A DNA stretch of 64,000 bases from Zygnema cylindricum (lineage: Eukaryota; Streptophyta; Zygnematophyceae; Zygnematales; Zygnemataceae), in NCBI GenBank assembly GCA_037447655.1, contig JBBHKE010001020.1, positions 1-64,000 of the forward strand, given 5' to 3'. Position 1 is the first letter of the stretch; each line of letters opens with the position of its first letter. Shown here piece after piece: positions 24,080 through 35,675 of the stretch. Made by a program: the position numbers and the translations under genes. The notes below the pieces were generated by a model. The model saw only the letters and a program-made list of their open reading frames with translations. It was not told the DNA's origin and made no database searches.

Positions 24080-24160
24080 GTTTTTTAGGGTCTTTCAGGG
24101 TTTTTAGGGTCTTTTGGGGTTTTTAGGGTCTTTTGGGGTTTTTAGGGGTTTTAAGGGCCA
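24080..24160 (+). repeat. Telomere-like TTTAGGG-rich block
   Basis: Five or so degenerate TTTTTAGGGTC / TTTTGGGG units. A weaker block lies at 23018-23050 in NRPB8 intron 2. Plant telomere repeat is TTTAGGG; these are irregular. Confidence 0.5.
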
Positions 24161-24490
24161 GAATTACGCGAAGTTGTCAATGGTTGATCGTTCTAAGTGT
24201 TCTATTATTTATAGATTGGTGAAACGTAGTCTCGACTTTCTTTGTCACTTTGTTCGGGTCCCATGCCCCGGTTTGGCTTTCGGATGGACAAAAAAATAAA
24301 ACCAAAAAACATAAAATATAAAATCAGTTATGATGCACTTGGACCATTCGGCAAAATATATTCACAATAAATATCGTTCTACTACATCCGATATAATCAG
24401 TATATTCCCTTCGTGGTCATCTGTAATTGTGTGGTGATATCAATGCTTATGTGAAATTACTGCTAAGTTAAAACTTGTCAATTGTCTAAC

Positions 24491-24624
24491 AAACCGACAT
24501 ATGTCGTTTTTCTAATTAACCTACATATTTCTTTTTAAAACTAATCGACATTTGTCATCTTTTCTAACTAACAGACATTTGTCGTTTTTCTAACTAACCG
24601 ACGTTTGCTATTTTTCGGGCTAAT
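24491..24624. repeat. 27-bp minisatellite with GACAWWTGTC core
   Basis: Five diverged tandem units of AACCGACATTTGTCGTTTTT plus CTAACT. The best units contain the near-palindrome CGACATATGTCG. Confidence 0.75.
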
Positions 24625-25029
24625 CAATGTGGACGCATAACACATGTTGCGGCATAATTTGTGGCACCCGTTGTAATTGAGGTCATGTGAACACTCACGA
24701 AATAAGGTTGGTTAGTGACGCTGGAGTATTTTGAAAATGGAGCGTCAAAATAATCTCAAATGAACGCACATCGTAACCCAATCATTATTCGCATGTCAAT
24801 TAAGGCGTAACTTATACAAGGGATACTTTAAAGTCCCAAACTACAATATCTAACAGATTGTTCATTTTGTGCTATAATCTCGTACCACTGTTGAACATTC
24901 GCTCATGATGGTTTGCCTATCTCATGTGTTCAATAGACGATAACGATAGTTATCTAGTCACTGTTTTCAAGAGAATGGCTTGCACCATAAGCGTGCTCTA
25001 TTGATTTCAAGTGACTGGTTTCAACCTTC

Positions 25030-25049
25030 TGTTGTTTTGGAAATCCACA
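25030..25049 (+). repeat. Relic 5' LTR of element C (20 bp)
   Basis: TGTTGTTTTGGAAATCCACA joins the LTR start TGTTGTTTTGGAAA to the LTR end AAATCCACA. The shared AAA marks a microhomology deletion of about 970 bp. Confidence 0.85.
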
Positions 25050-25064
25050 GGTCACGGGCCCGCC
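25050..25064 (+). promoter_or_regulatory. Primer-binding site of element C, mutated
   Basis: GGTCACGGGCCCGCC differs at three positions from GGTTATGGGCCCACC, the complement of the initiator tRNA-Met anticodon arm. Its AUG is now ACG. Confidence 0.7.
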
Positions 25065-25292
25065 CTCATGGATCCCGGTGTTTAATGGGGAAAAATATAT
25101 GCATTGGGCTGATTTGACTAAATCTTACCTTAAGCAAGTAAAGTTGTATGATGTGGTCTCTTGTGTTCTTTTGGATACGAACCTAAATTTTGAAAAGAAA
25201 AATGAGGATGATTTATATGTTCTCAAGTTTATTTTGTCGGAAGACTTAAACATGACGTATATCAGTATCACTACGGCATCTGAATTATGGAA

Positions 25293-25384
25293 GAGTTTGA
25301 GAGAATCTCATGTCATAGCTACTTAGCAAAATGAGGTTGAGTTTGAGAGAATCTCATGTCATAGCTACTGAGCAAAATGAGGTT
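25293..25384 (+). repeat. 46-bp tandem duplication inside gag of element C
   Basis: GAGTTTGAGAGAATCTCATG through AAAATGAGGTT occurs twice in a row. Because 46 is not a multiple of three it shifts the gag frame. Copy 1 has TAG where copy 2 has GAG. Confidence 0.95.
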
Positions 25385-28300
25385 ATAACTGCTGGAAAAA
25401 TTTGGGATTATAAATATACCGGGGGTGATATGAAATCATACTGTAGTGGTTTCAAACTTTTATTATCGAAAAATGCATGCTCCGGGGGGAATTTTCCTCC
25501 CTATCATCAAGCAATGATTTTAATGAGAGGGCTTCCTACTGAATATAAAGGAGCCTTGGAACAATTAAAGAGGTTAGAGAAGAGTAAATGGAATATAGCT
25601 GTAGCTGAAGCTTACATTCTAGAGGAAGAGGGAAATAACATAGCATTGAATGGAGGACATACAGCAATAGCTTACAATGCTCAGACATTTAGGCCGCTTG
25701 GATTTTCAAGAAATAGGAATTTTTCTCCTAATCCGAATTATAAGCAATTTGATAAATGTGTCTATTGTTTTGGTCAAGGTCATGTTTTCTGGCTGTGTCC
25801 GGCATTTATAAAAGCATGTGAAACAGGAATTTATCGTGCGGGGTGGAAGGTGCGATTAGAGACTTCATCACCTAAACTTTTGGCATCAAAAATGCCGGTT
25901 AAAAATGCGGCTTTCTTTGCAATCGACGAGATGGAGCAAGATAATCCCACGGAAGAAAAGGACGATGTGGTCAGATTTCCACAATCGGATGACGATGAAT
26001 TCTTTGCTCTTGCGAAAGATCTCATGGAAAGACCTCAAGAGAACGGGTGGATTATGGATTCCGGGTGCTCTTCCCACATGTGCGGCAACCGGGCTTACTT
26101 CAAAACCCTCAATCCAATTCCCACTCGTCGGATTTATTATGCGGATGACAGCGGTGTGGAGGCTACGGCAAAGGGAAGCGTGGAGTTAGCATGTGACATC
26201 AATGGTCAGATTGTAAAGAGGACCTTACATGATGTTCTCTATATTCCAAAATTTAAGAAAAAATCGTTTTCCACTTCGGTAGCTGAAATGAAAGGTTTTG
26301 AAATTTTGCAAAAGAATGGGAAAAAGGTAGTAAGCAAAGATGGGAGAGTAGCTTTGGTAGGAACTAGAGGCCCAAACTTGTTGTACTGGATGGACTTGGC
26401 TAATGAAATTGAATTTGCATACTCCAGTGTCCTTCCGGAAAATGTTTTGTGGCATAAGAGGCTCGGTCATGTTCATTATGAAAGGCTTGATAAAATGGTA
26501 AAGCAAAATATGATAGATGGTGTCAAATTAGGACAAAAAGAGTCTCATGTATGTGATGGTTGTGCTTTGGGAAAGCTTCACAAGCTGCCCCTACCTCAGA
26601 CCGAGGATAATCGGGCCACAGATTTATTGCAAGTAATTCATTCGGATGTGTGGGGACCGTCAAAAGTCCCTTCACTTAGTGGCAACCAATTTTTAGTCAC
26701 TTTTACAGATGATTTCTCCCGATACAGCAAAGTTTACTGTATGAAGGAGTAAAGTGAAGTGTTTACTCACTTCAAGCACTTTCGGATTTGGGCGGAAAAA
26801 CTTTACGAGAAGCCGATTCTTTCCCTTCGGCCCGACAACAGAGGAGAATATATTTCTAATGCATTTTCAGATTATTTAAAAGAAAACAACATCTCTCGTT
26901 AATTTACAGTTCCCTATACTCCGGAACAAAACGGAGTATCGGGAAGACTTAACCGAACCTTAACGGAAAGTGCAAAATCTATGATGTTAGATAAAGGGAT
27001 AGATTTTAAATTTTGGGGTGAAGCTTTCTCTTGTGCATCTTATATTAGGAATAGAATAGAAACCAGAGCAGTAAAAGGTAAAACACTATATGAAGTATGG
27101 ACCGGAAGGAAACCCAATGTGAGTCACTTCCGGGTTTTTGGTAGCAAATGCTTTATTTTAGATAATCTACCTATTTCTAAGCTTCATCCCAAACCCGTTC
27201 CCGGAATTTTTATGGGATATGATGATGATTCCGTAGGCTATAGAGTATACAATACGGATAGAAACACTCTTCAAGTTGCTAAGAATATTCAAGTTAAGGA
27301 AGAGAGTCACTCGGTTGATGTTTTTGGCATGACAGATTTTGAGAAAAATGCCAAAATTCAAGAATATGTAATGTTTGAAAACATTCCTCTTCAATCTGCG
27401 ACAAGTTCTTCCTCATCTATCGGCGAAGGATCATCTACGGACATTTCAGTGATTCAGCCGGTAGGACCTACTCGGTCACCTCCTCCTCCTCCTCCTCTTC
27501 CTCCTCCTCCTCCTCGACGGACACGGTTGGCTCCAACAGTTTCAGCCTCAGATTTTCCGAGGGGAAGAAGGCAAAGCAGCAGGCTGCGGAAATGCGAAGC
27601 TGCTCTACTTTCTGTCAGCACGCTGGATCCAGATGAAAACTGTGAAACTGCGAAACTGCGAAGCTACTACGACGTTGCGAAGCTGCGATGTTGCTACGAC
27701 GTTGCGAAGCTGCGAAGTGAACAGGTGGAGCATGCTCTATTTTCTGCCACTACGATGGAGCCGGTCACCATACAGGAAGCCTTTTCAACCCCGGAAAAGG
27801 ATCAATGGATTTCCGCGGCGAATGATGAAATGAGATCGATTATGGAGGCTCAAACTTGGGAGCTTGTGGAGCTTCCACTGGATCGGAAAGCCATCGGGTG
27901 TAAGTGGGTTTTTAAAGTTAAGCTGAATCCGGATAATTCAATTGAAAGATATAAGGCTAGGCTTGTTGCAAAAGGCTATAGTCAAAAGGAGGGAATTGAC
28001 TATGAAGAGACTTTCTCACCGGTTGTCCGATTTCCAACTATTAGAATTTTGTTTTCTTTAGCAGCCATTGAGAATATGGAATTACATCAAATGGATGTTA
28101 AGACAACCATTTTGCATGGAGATTTAGAGGAAGTGATCTATATGAAATAGCCTGAAATGTATGTAGAGACTGGAAAAGAAAATCTGGTCTGTAAGCTGAT
28201 GAAATCCTTGTACGGACTGAAACAGGCTCCACGTCAGTGGAATCTGAAACTAGATGAGTTTCTAACTAGTCTCGGCTTTGTGAGGATTAGTTGAGATCAC

Positions 28301-29341
28301 TCAGTCTATGTTATGAAAGGGGAAGATGGGATTATTTACATTGCGGTGTATGTAGATGATTTGCTGCTACTAAGTAAGTCATTAAATGAGATTAACAAAA
28401 TAAAGGCAGCCTTGAATTCCAAATTTGAGATGAAAGATTTAGGGGAGGCAAAGTACATTCTTGGAATTTAAGTAGAAAAAGATAGACATCGGAGAATGAT
28501 TTATCTAACGTAGCGGGAAACGATTGGGAACATGCTTGAAATGTTTGGCATGGCAGAGGCAAAGGGAAGTGCCACTCCCATGGAATTTAAGCAAAAGGTG
28601 GAAGGCACGGTGACCAATGGAGGAGTCATTTTTGATGACACCTTGGAATCAGGGGAGGCATATTCTATGGCTGCCATTCCATATCGTCACATTGTCGACA
28701 GTCTAATCTACTTCCTGAATTGCACACGTCCGGATATTGCGGCAGGAGTCGGTGCTTTAAGCCGGAGTTTACAAAATCCGAGGAGATCGGATTGGGAGGC
28801 AGCAAAGCAAGTTCTTCGGTATCTTGCAGGGACACGGAATTTGCGACTTGCTCTCGGTGGAGGTGAAGTAAAGATTCAGACTTGGAGCGATGCGAGTTAC
28901 GGAGAAGCCGCCGCTCCACTACCGGATTCATTCTGAAGATTGGAAGTGGAGCATGCTGCTGGAGCAGCAAGCTTCAGAAAGTCACAGCCCAGTCTACAAT
29001 GAAGGTTAAATACATGGCAGCCAGCTCAGCTGTCAAGGAGTTACTTTGGGTAAAGTCTCTCCTTCAAGAAATTCATTTCATGCAATCTGGACCTCAAATA
29101 GTGTGGTGTGACAACCAGGCAACTATAGCGATTGCATCTAACCCAAGTCATCACTTCAAAAGATAGCACATTGATATCAAGCTGCATTTTGTAAGAGAGA
29201 AGGTGATGAACAGAATTTGGAGACTTAGTTATTTGCCGGATGAGATGATGGTAGCAGATATGATGACCAAGGCTTTGCCTACACCTAAATTGAAATTTTG
29301 TAGAGAGGAATGTGGACTTAGTGACTAAGAGAGTCTAAAGG

Positions 29342-29351
29342 TTTAGGGGAG
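29342..29351 (+). promoter_or_regulatory. Polypurine tract of element C
   Basis: TTTAGGGGAG directly before the 3' LTR start TGTTGTTTTGG, matching element A. Confidence 0.8.
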
Positions 29352-30345
29352 TGTTGTTTTGGAAACCTTCTGTCCTCTCTATATCTCGTTGCTATACTGC
29401 CATGCTGCGCTAAGTCTGACATCGCAGCTGGAAACTTGTAATCCTCTCTATACTTCGTCGCTATGCTGCCATGCTGCGCTGCTCTAATGTCACAGCTGCG
29501 CTGGCAGAACACCGCAGTCATAGCAGCTTGAGTAAACAGCTGCGCTGCTCTAAACATTACAGTTGCGCTGGTAGAGCACTGCAGCCATAGCAGTTCCTAT
29601 AAAAGCTAAACTGTCGTAGGCAAGATTTAGTGTTTATTTAACTTTAAAGGGAGTACACACATTTGGTACACCTCAGGCACACGTGTCGGTATGTGGGGGT
29701 AGTCAAGGCTGGTTGATCTGGACGACGAAGTACGTAGTCATTTGGTGACTCGATTTACACGTGGAGGTTCATCTTCAGTGGGAACGAATGCGTGGACGGC
29801 GGACGGAGTTCGCCGTCATTTTTGAAAGTGAAATATTGAAGTACGCCGTCATTTTGGTGAAAGAACTTTTGCTGCACACTTTAGCGGCGGCTAGAGTTAA
29901 AGATTGATGTAAATAGTTTGTACGGCAGACGGCGAAGGTGTGGTTTGGTAAAGATTTAGTGTACCGGTGGACCACGGTAATTGTGGTACGGTTTAGATCA
30001 GCTGTAGGCTCACGTGTATATGTAGGACTTAGAATATTTTGGAAGTTAGGATTTTCTTTGTATGAAAAAACTGCGAAGCAGTTTTTGGGTTTTTGAATTA
30101 TAAGATCATTGTGATCTTTTGGCAGAATTGTGTGAAATTCTGCATGTGTTTTCTTTGGTGTATTTTCTTCATTGTGACAAATTTGGAGACCTAGTGTGTG
30201 TCTGATTTGCTTGGAGCTTCATTGTGAAGTTGGTCATTTGTGGGTATTCGTGAGAGTTTCATCTTTGTACTTCGATTGTGATTATGGCAACTGCTGCTGC
30301 TGCTGCTTCTTCTTCTTCTGGGGCACCAGCTGCCTCAAATCCACA
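29352..30345 (+). repeat. Element C 3' LTR
   Basis: 994 bp, TG...CA. U3 carries internal duplications (CTGCGCTGCTCTAA units, 29353-29590) upstream of a TATA box TATAAAAG (29598-29605). ACACGTGTCGG G-box near 29680. ATG 30284 opens a 62-nt Ala/Ser-rich gag leader to the LTR end. Confidence 0.92.
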
Positions 30346-30350
30346 CCTTC

Positions 30351-31900
30351 GACGTGGTTTTTTTGTGGTTCGGATGAATGTACTCATGAAGCAATCTCTT
30401 TTAGTAAAAGTATATCCAACGTTACTTTGGGGAAATGTCACTTACCTATTTCGACCATGTATTGTAATATCTCGTGGGTAACAAAGGTGTGGCTTATGGT
30501 CAATCACCATCGCGAAAATTGGCGACATTTTAGATAGTCATGCCATATCATCGAAACATTATTCATTAAACAATATTTATGTTCAATAAACAATATTGTA
30601 TGCTTATAATGAAATTGGTTTTGTTCAAAAGAGTTCATGACTCTCCACTCAAAAATAATTGACCACCCTTCTTACAACAACACCGCACCTAATGTATAGC
30701 TTGAAGAATTTACACACACTCGTGAGGTTTTAGTATACGAGCGGGAGGGAGGGTTAGTGTATCGATTCAATTTACCTCGTCCCTTCAATTACATCCCAAC
30801 ATGTCTCAGTTCACTCCGTGTAGATTTTGGTCTTATTACGCAAATTTTAAGGTATGCAAGAGGTTGCTGAAGGTCCCTGTACGTGTGCACAAATATAACA
30901 ATTATATAGCAAAGCCCAAAACGAAATGATGTCTAGATCTTCACGCCTTAAGATTTAATACCGCGCTACCATGACCTTGGAATTTTTTCTTGCAAGAATG
31001 TGCATTTGGAAGTTATTATCCTTACACAGTATCCAACACCTTTACAATTTTGTATAACATGGTTTTTGCACCAAGATTGTTGCTGAGATCTAGTAATTTG
31101 AAATGGCATCATAATGGATTTCTAATATCATTCACCACATCTTGGAAAGTAGTTAGAGGATTGAAAAGTAAACCTAACCAGTTTAAAGCAAATCTTAACT
31201 AAAACAGGCCAGTACGTGTATGAATATTGTTCCGAGAACATTTTCGCGCCGAACACAACCCTTGCGAAAATAAAAATTCATCGAATGGTATTGGACTTTA
31301 GAAGATGACGTCTACCAAGTTACTTTTGCCATCAACGGCCGAAAGGGTGGTTGTGTATGAAATCTTGCAAGTAAGACCACCCTCGCCAACACACTTTATT
31401 GACTTATGCTGGGTGCGTATGTATTCGTAATGGATGTTTTTATAAAGCTCGGGCGCACCTTTGGCCATCAAATTTTTGGTACTAAGCCTTCAATGGGACT
31501 TCTTTTTTAAATCAATGGTACATGAGTACTCTATCCTGGTTTACATTTATCCACACATACATTTGTAGTTTATTTTTTTAGATACAATCACCTATGACAT
31601 TCGTAAACAATTGGATCCAATCGGTTTTCAGAATCCGCAACAACTGAACCAAACGGTCAAATACATAGAAATCAGCTGTAAAAACTGAACATTCAAACAC
31701 AGGCTTAGTTCAGTTCCGTTCAGTTGCACTTCCAAACCGGGCCGGGTGCTACTGTACTGTACTGTACCGTACAGTGAATATGTATCCGTAGACAATCTCT
31801 GATCGTACATTTGTACGAAATCAGATTCACCTTTGCGGGTGCCTGGTGCGTTTTGTCCGCTTGTTCACCTGAGGGAGGCCCCGCTGGCGCGTCTATTACA
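30351..31900. other. Intergenic, no gene recognised
   Basis: Right flank of element C followed by AT-rich DNA. Short frames (30990-31202, 31720-31953) show no domain, signal peptide or splice structure I can defend. Confidence 0.45.
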
Positions 31901-31950
31901 TTCGCCTCGATTTCAATCTCCATCGAGCTGATTCGACTCCTCAATTTCGC

Positions 31951-32637
31951 CACGTGTCTAAGATCATAGAACCATCGTCACCACGCTATTTAAGAAAATG
32001 AATTTCACTGACGCAAAGTCAGCGATAAGTTTTTCTGCCACGTGGTCGATCGTTGCGGAAACCATCCAAAACACCTGATAATAATCTCCTGGCCGTCAAC
32101 CTGATGATTGTCAGACGGCCGCTAGTCGCCCAATTTCCAGTAGGACGGTGTCGAAATAAAGTGACGCAGACTCCACTCTCAAACCAAGCTCACTCCTCCA
32201 GCTTCCTCCGCTTTCCACCTCCGCTCCTCTCTCCTCCTCTCCTTCTCTCTCCTTCCTTCCTTGACATTTTCTCGTCGATTTTTTTTTTTATATTTGAGAA
32301 TTTGGGTAAAAAAACGGGGGTACCGCAATTAGAGTCATTGACTCTAATAGCGATTCACGGTGTAGTCGTCCAATTTCCAGTAGGAAGGTAACAAAATAAA
32401 ACGATACGACTCCACTCTCAAACCAAGCTCACTCCTCCAGCTTCCTCCGCTTCCCACCTCCGCTCCTTCTCTCCTTCTCTCCTTCTCTCCTTCTCTCCTT
32501 CTCTCTCCCTACTTCCTTGACATTTTCTCGTCGTTTTTTTTTTTTATAGAACCATCTCCCACGAACAAACTGCAGCACAAAGCCACACATAATTTTCCTG
32601 CCATAACACTTCCGCAACAAGAGCGAACAGAATAGCC
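31951..32637 (+). promoter_or_regulatory. Upstream region of the root-cap gene
   Basis: Two G-boxes GCCACGTGTC (CACGTG at 31951-31956) and GCCACGTGGTC (32039-32044) flank a CTATTTAAG TATA-like site near 31987. A leader segment of about 190 bp is duplicated: about 32126-32290 and 32365-32548 (CCAATTTCCAGTAGGA through GACATTTTCTCGTCG). The copies are separated by a 44-bp MITE-end remnant. The same region, less the second leader copy, precedes the broken duplicate at 43437. Confidence 0.65.
32321..32364. mobile_element. MITE remnant (two fused ends)
   Basis: TACCGCAATTAGAGTCA runs into TTGACTCTAATAGCGATT and then CACGGTGTA, an inverted pair resembling the CTCTAATAGCGATTGGCG end of the MITE at 16626-17141. 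The interior is gone. Confidence 0.45.
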
Positions 32638-32949
32638 ATGGCGTCGAGATTCTCTGTGAGCCGGAGTGCTCTCGCTGTCGTTCTCGCTTTTGTCGTTTTC
32701 TCCACGCTGGCCGCCGCCGCCGTCTGTCCCGACTACCGGTCGAACAGCAGCTGCAACACCGGGAGCTGCGTCAACAAGGGGATGAAGGGGAAGTTTGCGG
32801 TGAGCCCACGGGATAACGACAAAACTACCATTTCACTTTCGGCAAACATCTACTTCAATGTTTTAGTCATCGCCGTTAATCTGGATAAAAATTCTCTTCT
32901 GTCATGATGCTTGCTCTCTTTTTCTCTCTCCCCATCTCTCTCGCTCTCT

Positions 32950-32996
<47 letters not shown>

Positions 32997-34533
32997 TCTT
33001 CCTCTCTCTCCTTCTCTCTCCCTCTCTCTCTTTCTCTTTAATCTCTCTCCCACTCATCTCTCTCCCTCTTATCTCTCTCTCTCCTCGCCCAGATTCCGAG
33101 CAACTGTCCTCTCCTGGTGGGCTACGGGACGTCCGCGTTCTATTTGGCGGGAGAGCTGCCCGACGACACGGAAGTCAACGCCAAAATTTTGGCGTCGAAA
33201 CGAAAAAACTCGACCTCGTGCTGCCGCAAGTGCAAAAAGCATAAGAAGGGAGGAAAGTGCACCTACTGGCAGTTCCTCAACCTGTGAGTCAATCGCACAG
33301 AATCCCACTTTTTTGTGAAGCTAAAATAGTATAAGGAAGGGATAAAGCAGAGAGTTAAAGAAGCATTTGATGATAATTCACCGATTTTGGGCCTATTATC
33401 CTATTATTCCACTTGAGCCCCGTAGGAGAATATAATATTGTTAAAACTCTCGAATTTCAGCTGAAATTTTGGAGGGACTTTCTACCACAGGGGTGCCTAC
33501 GGAGGCGTTTGCTTCATCTATCTCGGAGGGAAGGGTCCCGAATGTACGGACGACGTTCTGGTAAAGACACGTGTCGGAGGGAAATGCAAAATTCCCCAAA
33601 TCGCGGCAGATCCTCATTTGGTCGGCGCTCACGGAACTCACTACGATTTCAGTGGCGCTCCTGACAAAAGTTTTTGTCTTCTCTCCGACAACGATCTCCA
33701 CATCAACATGAAAATGACCGGATACCTGGACAACCGTACGGAAAGCACGACTCTCATCAAGGACGGAAAGGCGGTACGGACATGGATTCGGGAAGTCGGT
33801 CTTATGTGGAATGTCGGAGGGAAGAGCCATAACTTGAAACTCGTGGCGAGGGGAGGGAAGGAGACGGAGAGAGGAGAAGGGTATTTGGCGATGGCGGTTG
33901 TGGATGGGAAAACTCTTCCAAGGATGAAGGCAGGAGAGGAGGAGTTGTTCGAGGGAGGTTTGACGATGAAAATGGAGGGTGTGGAGAAAGTTGGGCCTTA
34001 TGATGTGGATGTGTACAATGTGGTGATTGGGGATCTTTTGGATATGGAAGTCCGATTGCGAGTGGCAAATCCTCTTTTGCAAAGACCGGACGACGCCGAA
34101 ACGCACATAAGCCTGGGATTTAACTCAGTCAAGGTACAAATTGTTCACGATCTCCAATCTTTTTTATCATGTTTTTGACTTTTTCCTATCTGTAGTGTAA
34201 ATTTCTTGAATATTTCTATCTTCCTACTGGATGTCTCTGAGAATTGTTTCTCACATCTTTTTGCTTTTCTTGTTTTTGTCTTCTCGTCTTATTCAGACGA
34301 CTCCTTCCATCCATGGAGTTTTGGGTCAAACTTACCGCGAAGGGAGGGAAGAGAGAGCCGTGGAGTTTGGAAAGATCGTGGCAATGCTTAATCACCCAAT
34401 TTCAGGAGATGGAGAGAGTGGAAAAGGATTCATGGATGGAGTCCCGAGTGACTACGAAGTTTCTGACATCATGAAACCGGACTGCAAATACTCGGCTTTC
34501 CAATCAGGATCAAACTCTCTCGCCTCCCAATAA
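32638..34533 (+). CDS. Secreted root-cap family protein
   Basis: Predicted extracellular protein of the plant root-cap (Root_cap/LEA-like) family; biochemical role unknown to me. Proposed exons 32638-32799, 33093-33283, 33491-34133 and 34297-34533 have GT donors (GTGAGC, GTGAGT, GTACAA), AG acceptors and matching phases, giving 410 residues. Residues 1 to about 28 are a signal peptide (hydrophobic ALAVVLAFVVFSTLAAAA). Then come a Cys-rich segment (CPDY...CNTGSC), CCRKCKKHKKGGKCTYW, the family signature DPHLVGAHGTHYDFSG, which precedes a beta-rich domain, and the C-terminal GVLGQTYREG motif. Intron 1 is a CT repeat. All exons are open, so it is probably functional. A truncated duplicate lies at 43437 and an inverted 3' piece at 42372. 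Confidence 0.9.
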
Positions 34534-35063
34534 CATAACTTGGTCAAAGCTTACACAAAATTCCAAAAATCTTGGTTCCCATTAGCTCTCTTTTTATTGT
34601 ATTCTGACAGAGCTGTGACTTGACTTTTTCTTTTGATAGTCATTTGTACACTAAAAATCTCCCAATCTCATTTGTTTGGAAAATTTGTAGATTTGCTTCT
34701 GCCTACTCACGAAGGCTGGTAGTTTCAATTTAGTTCAATAAGTAGATTTTAAAAGCTAGTTTTAGCGTGATTTTTAACTCAGAGCATTATTTCAATGCGA
34801 ATCGTAAGGGCATAGAAAACACTGTTGTTTTCAAAGTTGTCGACTGTAGAAAGGAAAGAGCATTGACAAGGAGTAACGCCTTTTTCCCAAATAATATTAT
34901 TGACATATTTATCGCTCGACCCTCCTTTTCCCTTGTACCATCCACATTACTTTGAAAATGAATTTTCAATAGCCTTGGGAAAAAATGTATGTTTATGTGA
35001 ATAATGGTTGCAAATTGACCTTTTATCTTTGTGATAAGTGGAGATGCCAGCACGTAAGATTAT
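34534..35063. other. 3' flank of the root-cap gene
   Basis: The 3' UTR region just after the stop (to about 34640) is also found, inverted, at 42372-42430. Nothing else recognised. Confidence 0.5.
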
Positions 35064-35575
35064 GACATAGAAAATGACGCAGAAAGTGCAAATTCACTGC
35101 AGGAGAAAATAAAATTGAAGAGTTATAAATAAGATGTAAAGATTAGCCAAAAAAATTTGGGGGATTTCTCTAAAAACCCTGGAAATGAAAAGAAAAATAA
35201 CTCCAAGAATAATGACAAACTGGTTTCCAGTTTTCTTCGAGCGACATATTGTCACCAAATAATATGAAGCTATGTTCTCTTTGCTTTTCGGGAAATAATA
35301 ACCATGTAATGTGTAAGGCTAACATTTTGGAATTAATATATCATCATAGGGTTAGAATAGAGAAAGGAGAGGGTACTTAACTCAGTTTGATCAATCTTCT
35401 TTATTTCTGAGGGTCCAACCATATTAGTTGTTGGGGCACGTTAAACTATTTTTTTTGTAAATTTGCAACTTTAAAATAAGCTCAAGATAATCCTGCAGCT
35501 GTTTGTTATAAAACATGTAAATTGTGCAACAGAAAAATAAAAAATAAATGATTGAATTGACCATCGAGGATTAAG
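35064..35575 (+). repeat. Left arm of a long inverted repeat
   Basis: About 510 bp whose reverse complement resembles 38886-39442. Shared blocks include GGAAACCAGTTTGTCATT, TTTACATGTTT and GATTATCTTG. The match stops near GACATAGAAAA (35064). The copies are diverged with indels. Confidence 0.75.
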
Positions 35576-35675
35576 GTTGTAAATATTCTTAACTTGAATA
35601 TTCTGCCTTTAAAACAAAAAGAAGCGGTTTTGAATCTTTGGAAAAGGTTGAATCAGATAAATAATAAATTTATCG

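Larger units (their letters stand above)
23727..25024. other. 3' flank of NRPB8 and intergenic DNA
   Basis: Includes T-rich blocks with TTTTTAGGG units (24080-24160) and a 27-bp minisatellite (24491-24624). No gene recognised. The end of this stretch is the pre-insertion flank of element C. Confidence 0.5.
25050..29327 (+). pseudogene. Copia gag-pol polyprotein, decayed (element C)
   Basis: Full-length but inactivated Copia polyprotein. Gag start GPPSWIPVFNGEKYMHW reads directly out of the PBS. A canonical zinc knuckle CVYCFGQGHVFWLC (near 25758), protease DSGCSSHMCGN (near 26056), pre-integrase LWHKRLGHVHY (near 26447), integrase HSDVWGPSK and PEQNGVSGRLNRT follow. The catalytic Glu of the usual NGV.ERLNRT is Gly. 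RT has [18 protein letters not shown] and YVDDLLLL; RNase H has TWSDASYGEA and CDNQATIAIA. Breaks: a 46-bp tandem duplication at about 25293-25384 shifts frame, and stops lie near 26750, 26899, 28148, 28293, 28468, 28512 and 29163, mostly TAA/TAG where the family has CAA/CAG. A 27-bp in-frame repeat (about 27645-27715) and a poly-Pro run lie in the integrase-RT linker. Confidence 0.93.
25025..30350 (+). mobile_element. Element C: Copia retrotransposon, 5' LTR collapsed
   Basis: Insertion 25030-30345 is flanked by perfect 5-bp TSDs CCTTC (25025-25029, 30346-30350). The 3' LTR is 994 bp, but the 5' LTR is only 20 bp: the first 13 or so bases of the LTR joined to its last bases. Without U3/R it has no 5' promoter. 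The internal region retains all Copia domains but carries many stops. Confidence 0.93.

Noticed and set aside
24490-24630. CRISPR-like array (short repeats with spacers)
   Set aside because: Units are directly adjacent, diverged and without unique spacers, and the genome is a plant nuclear one.
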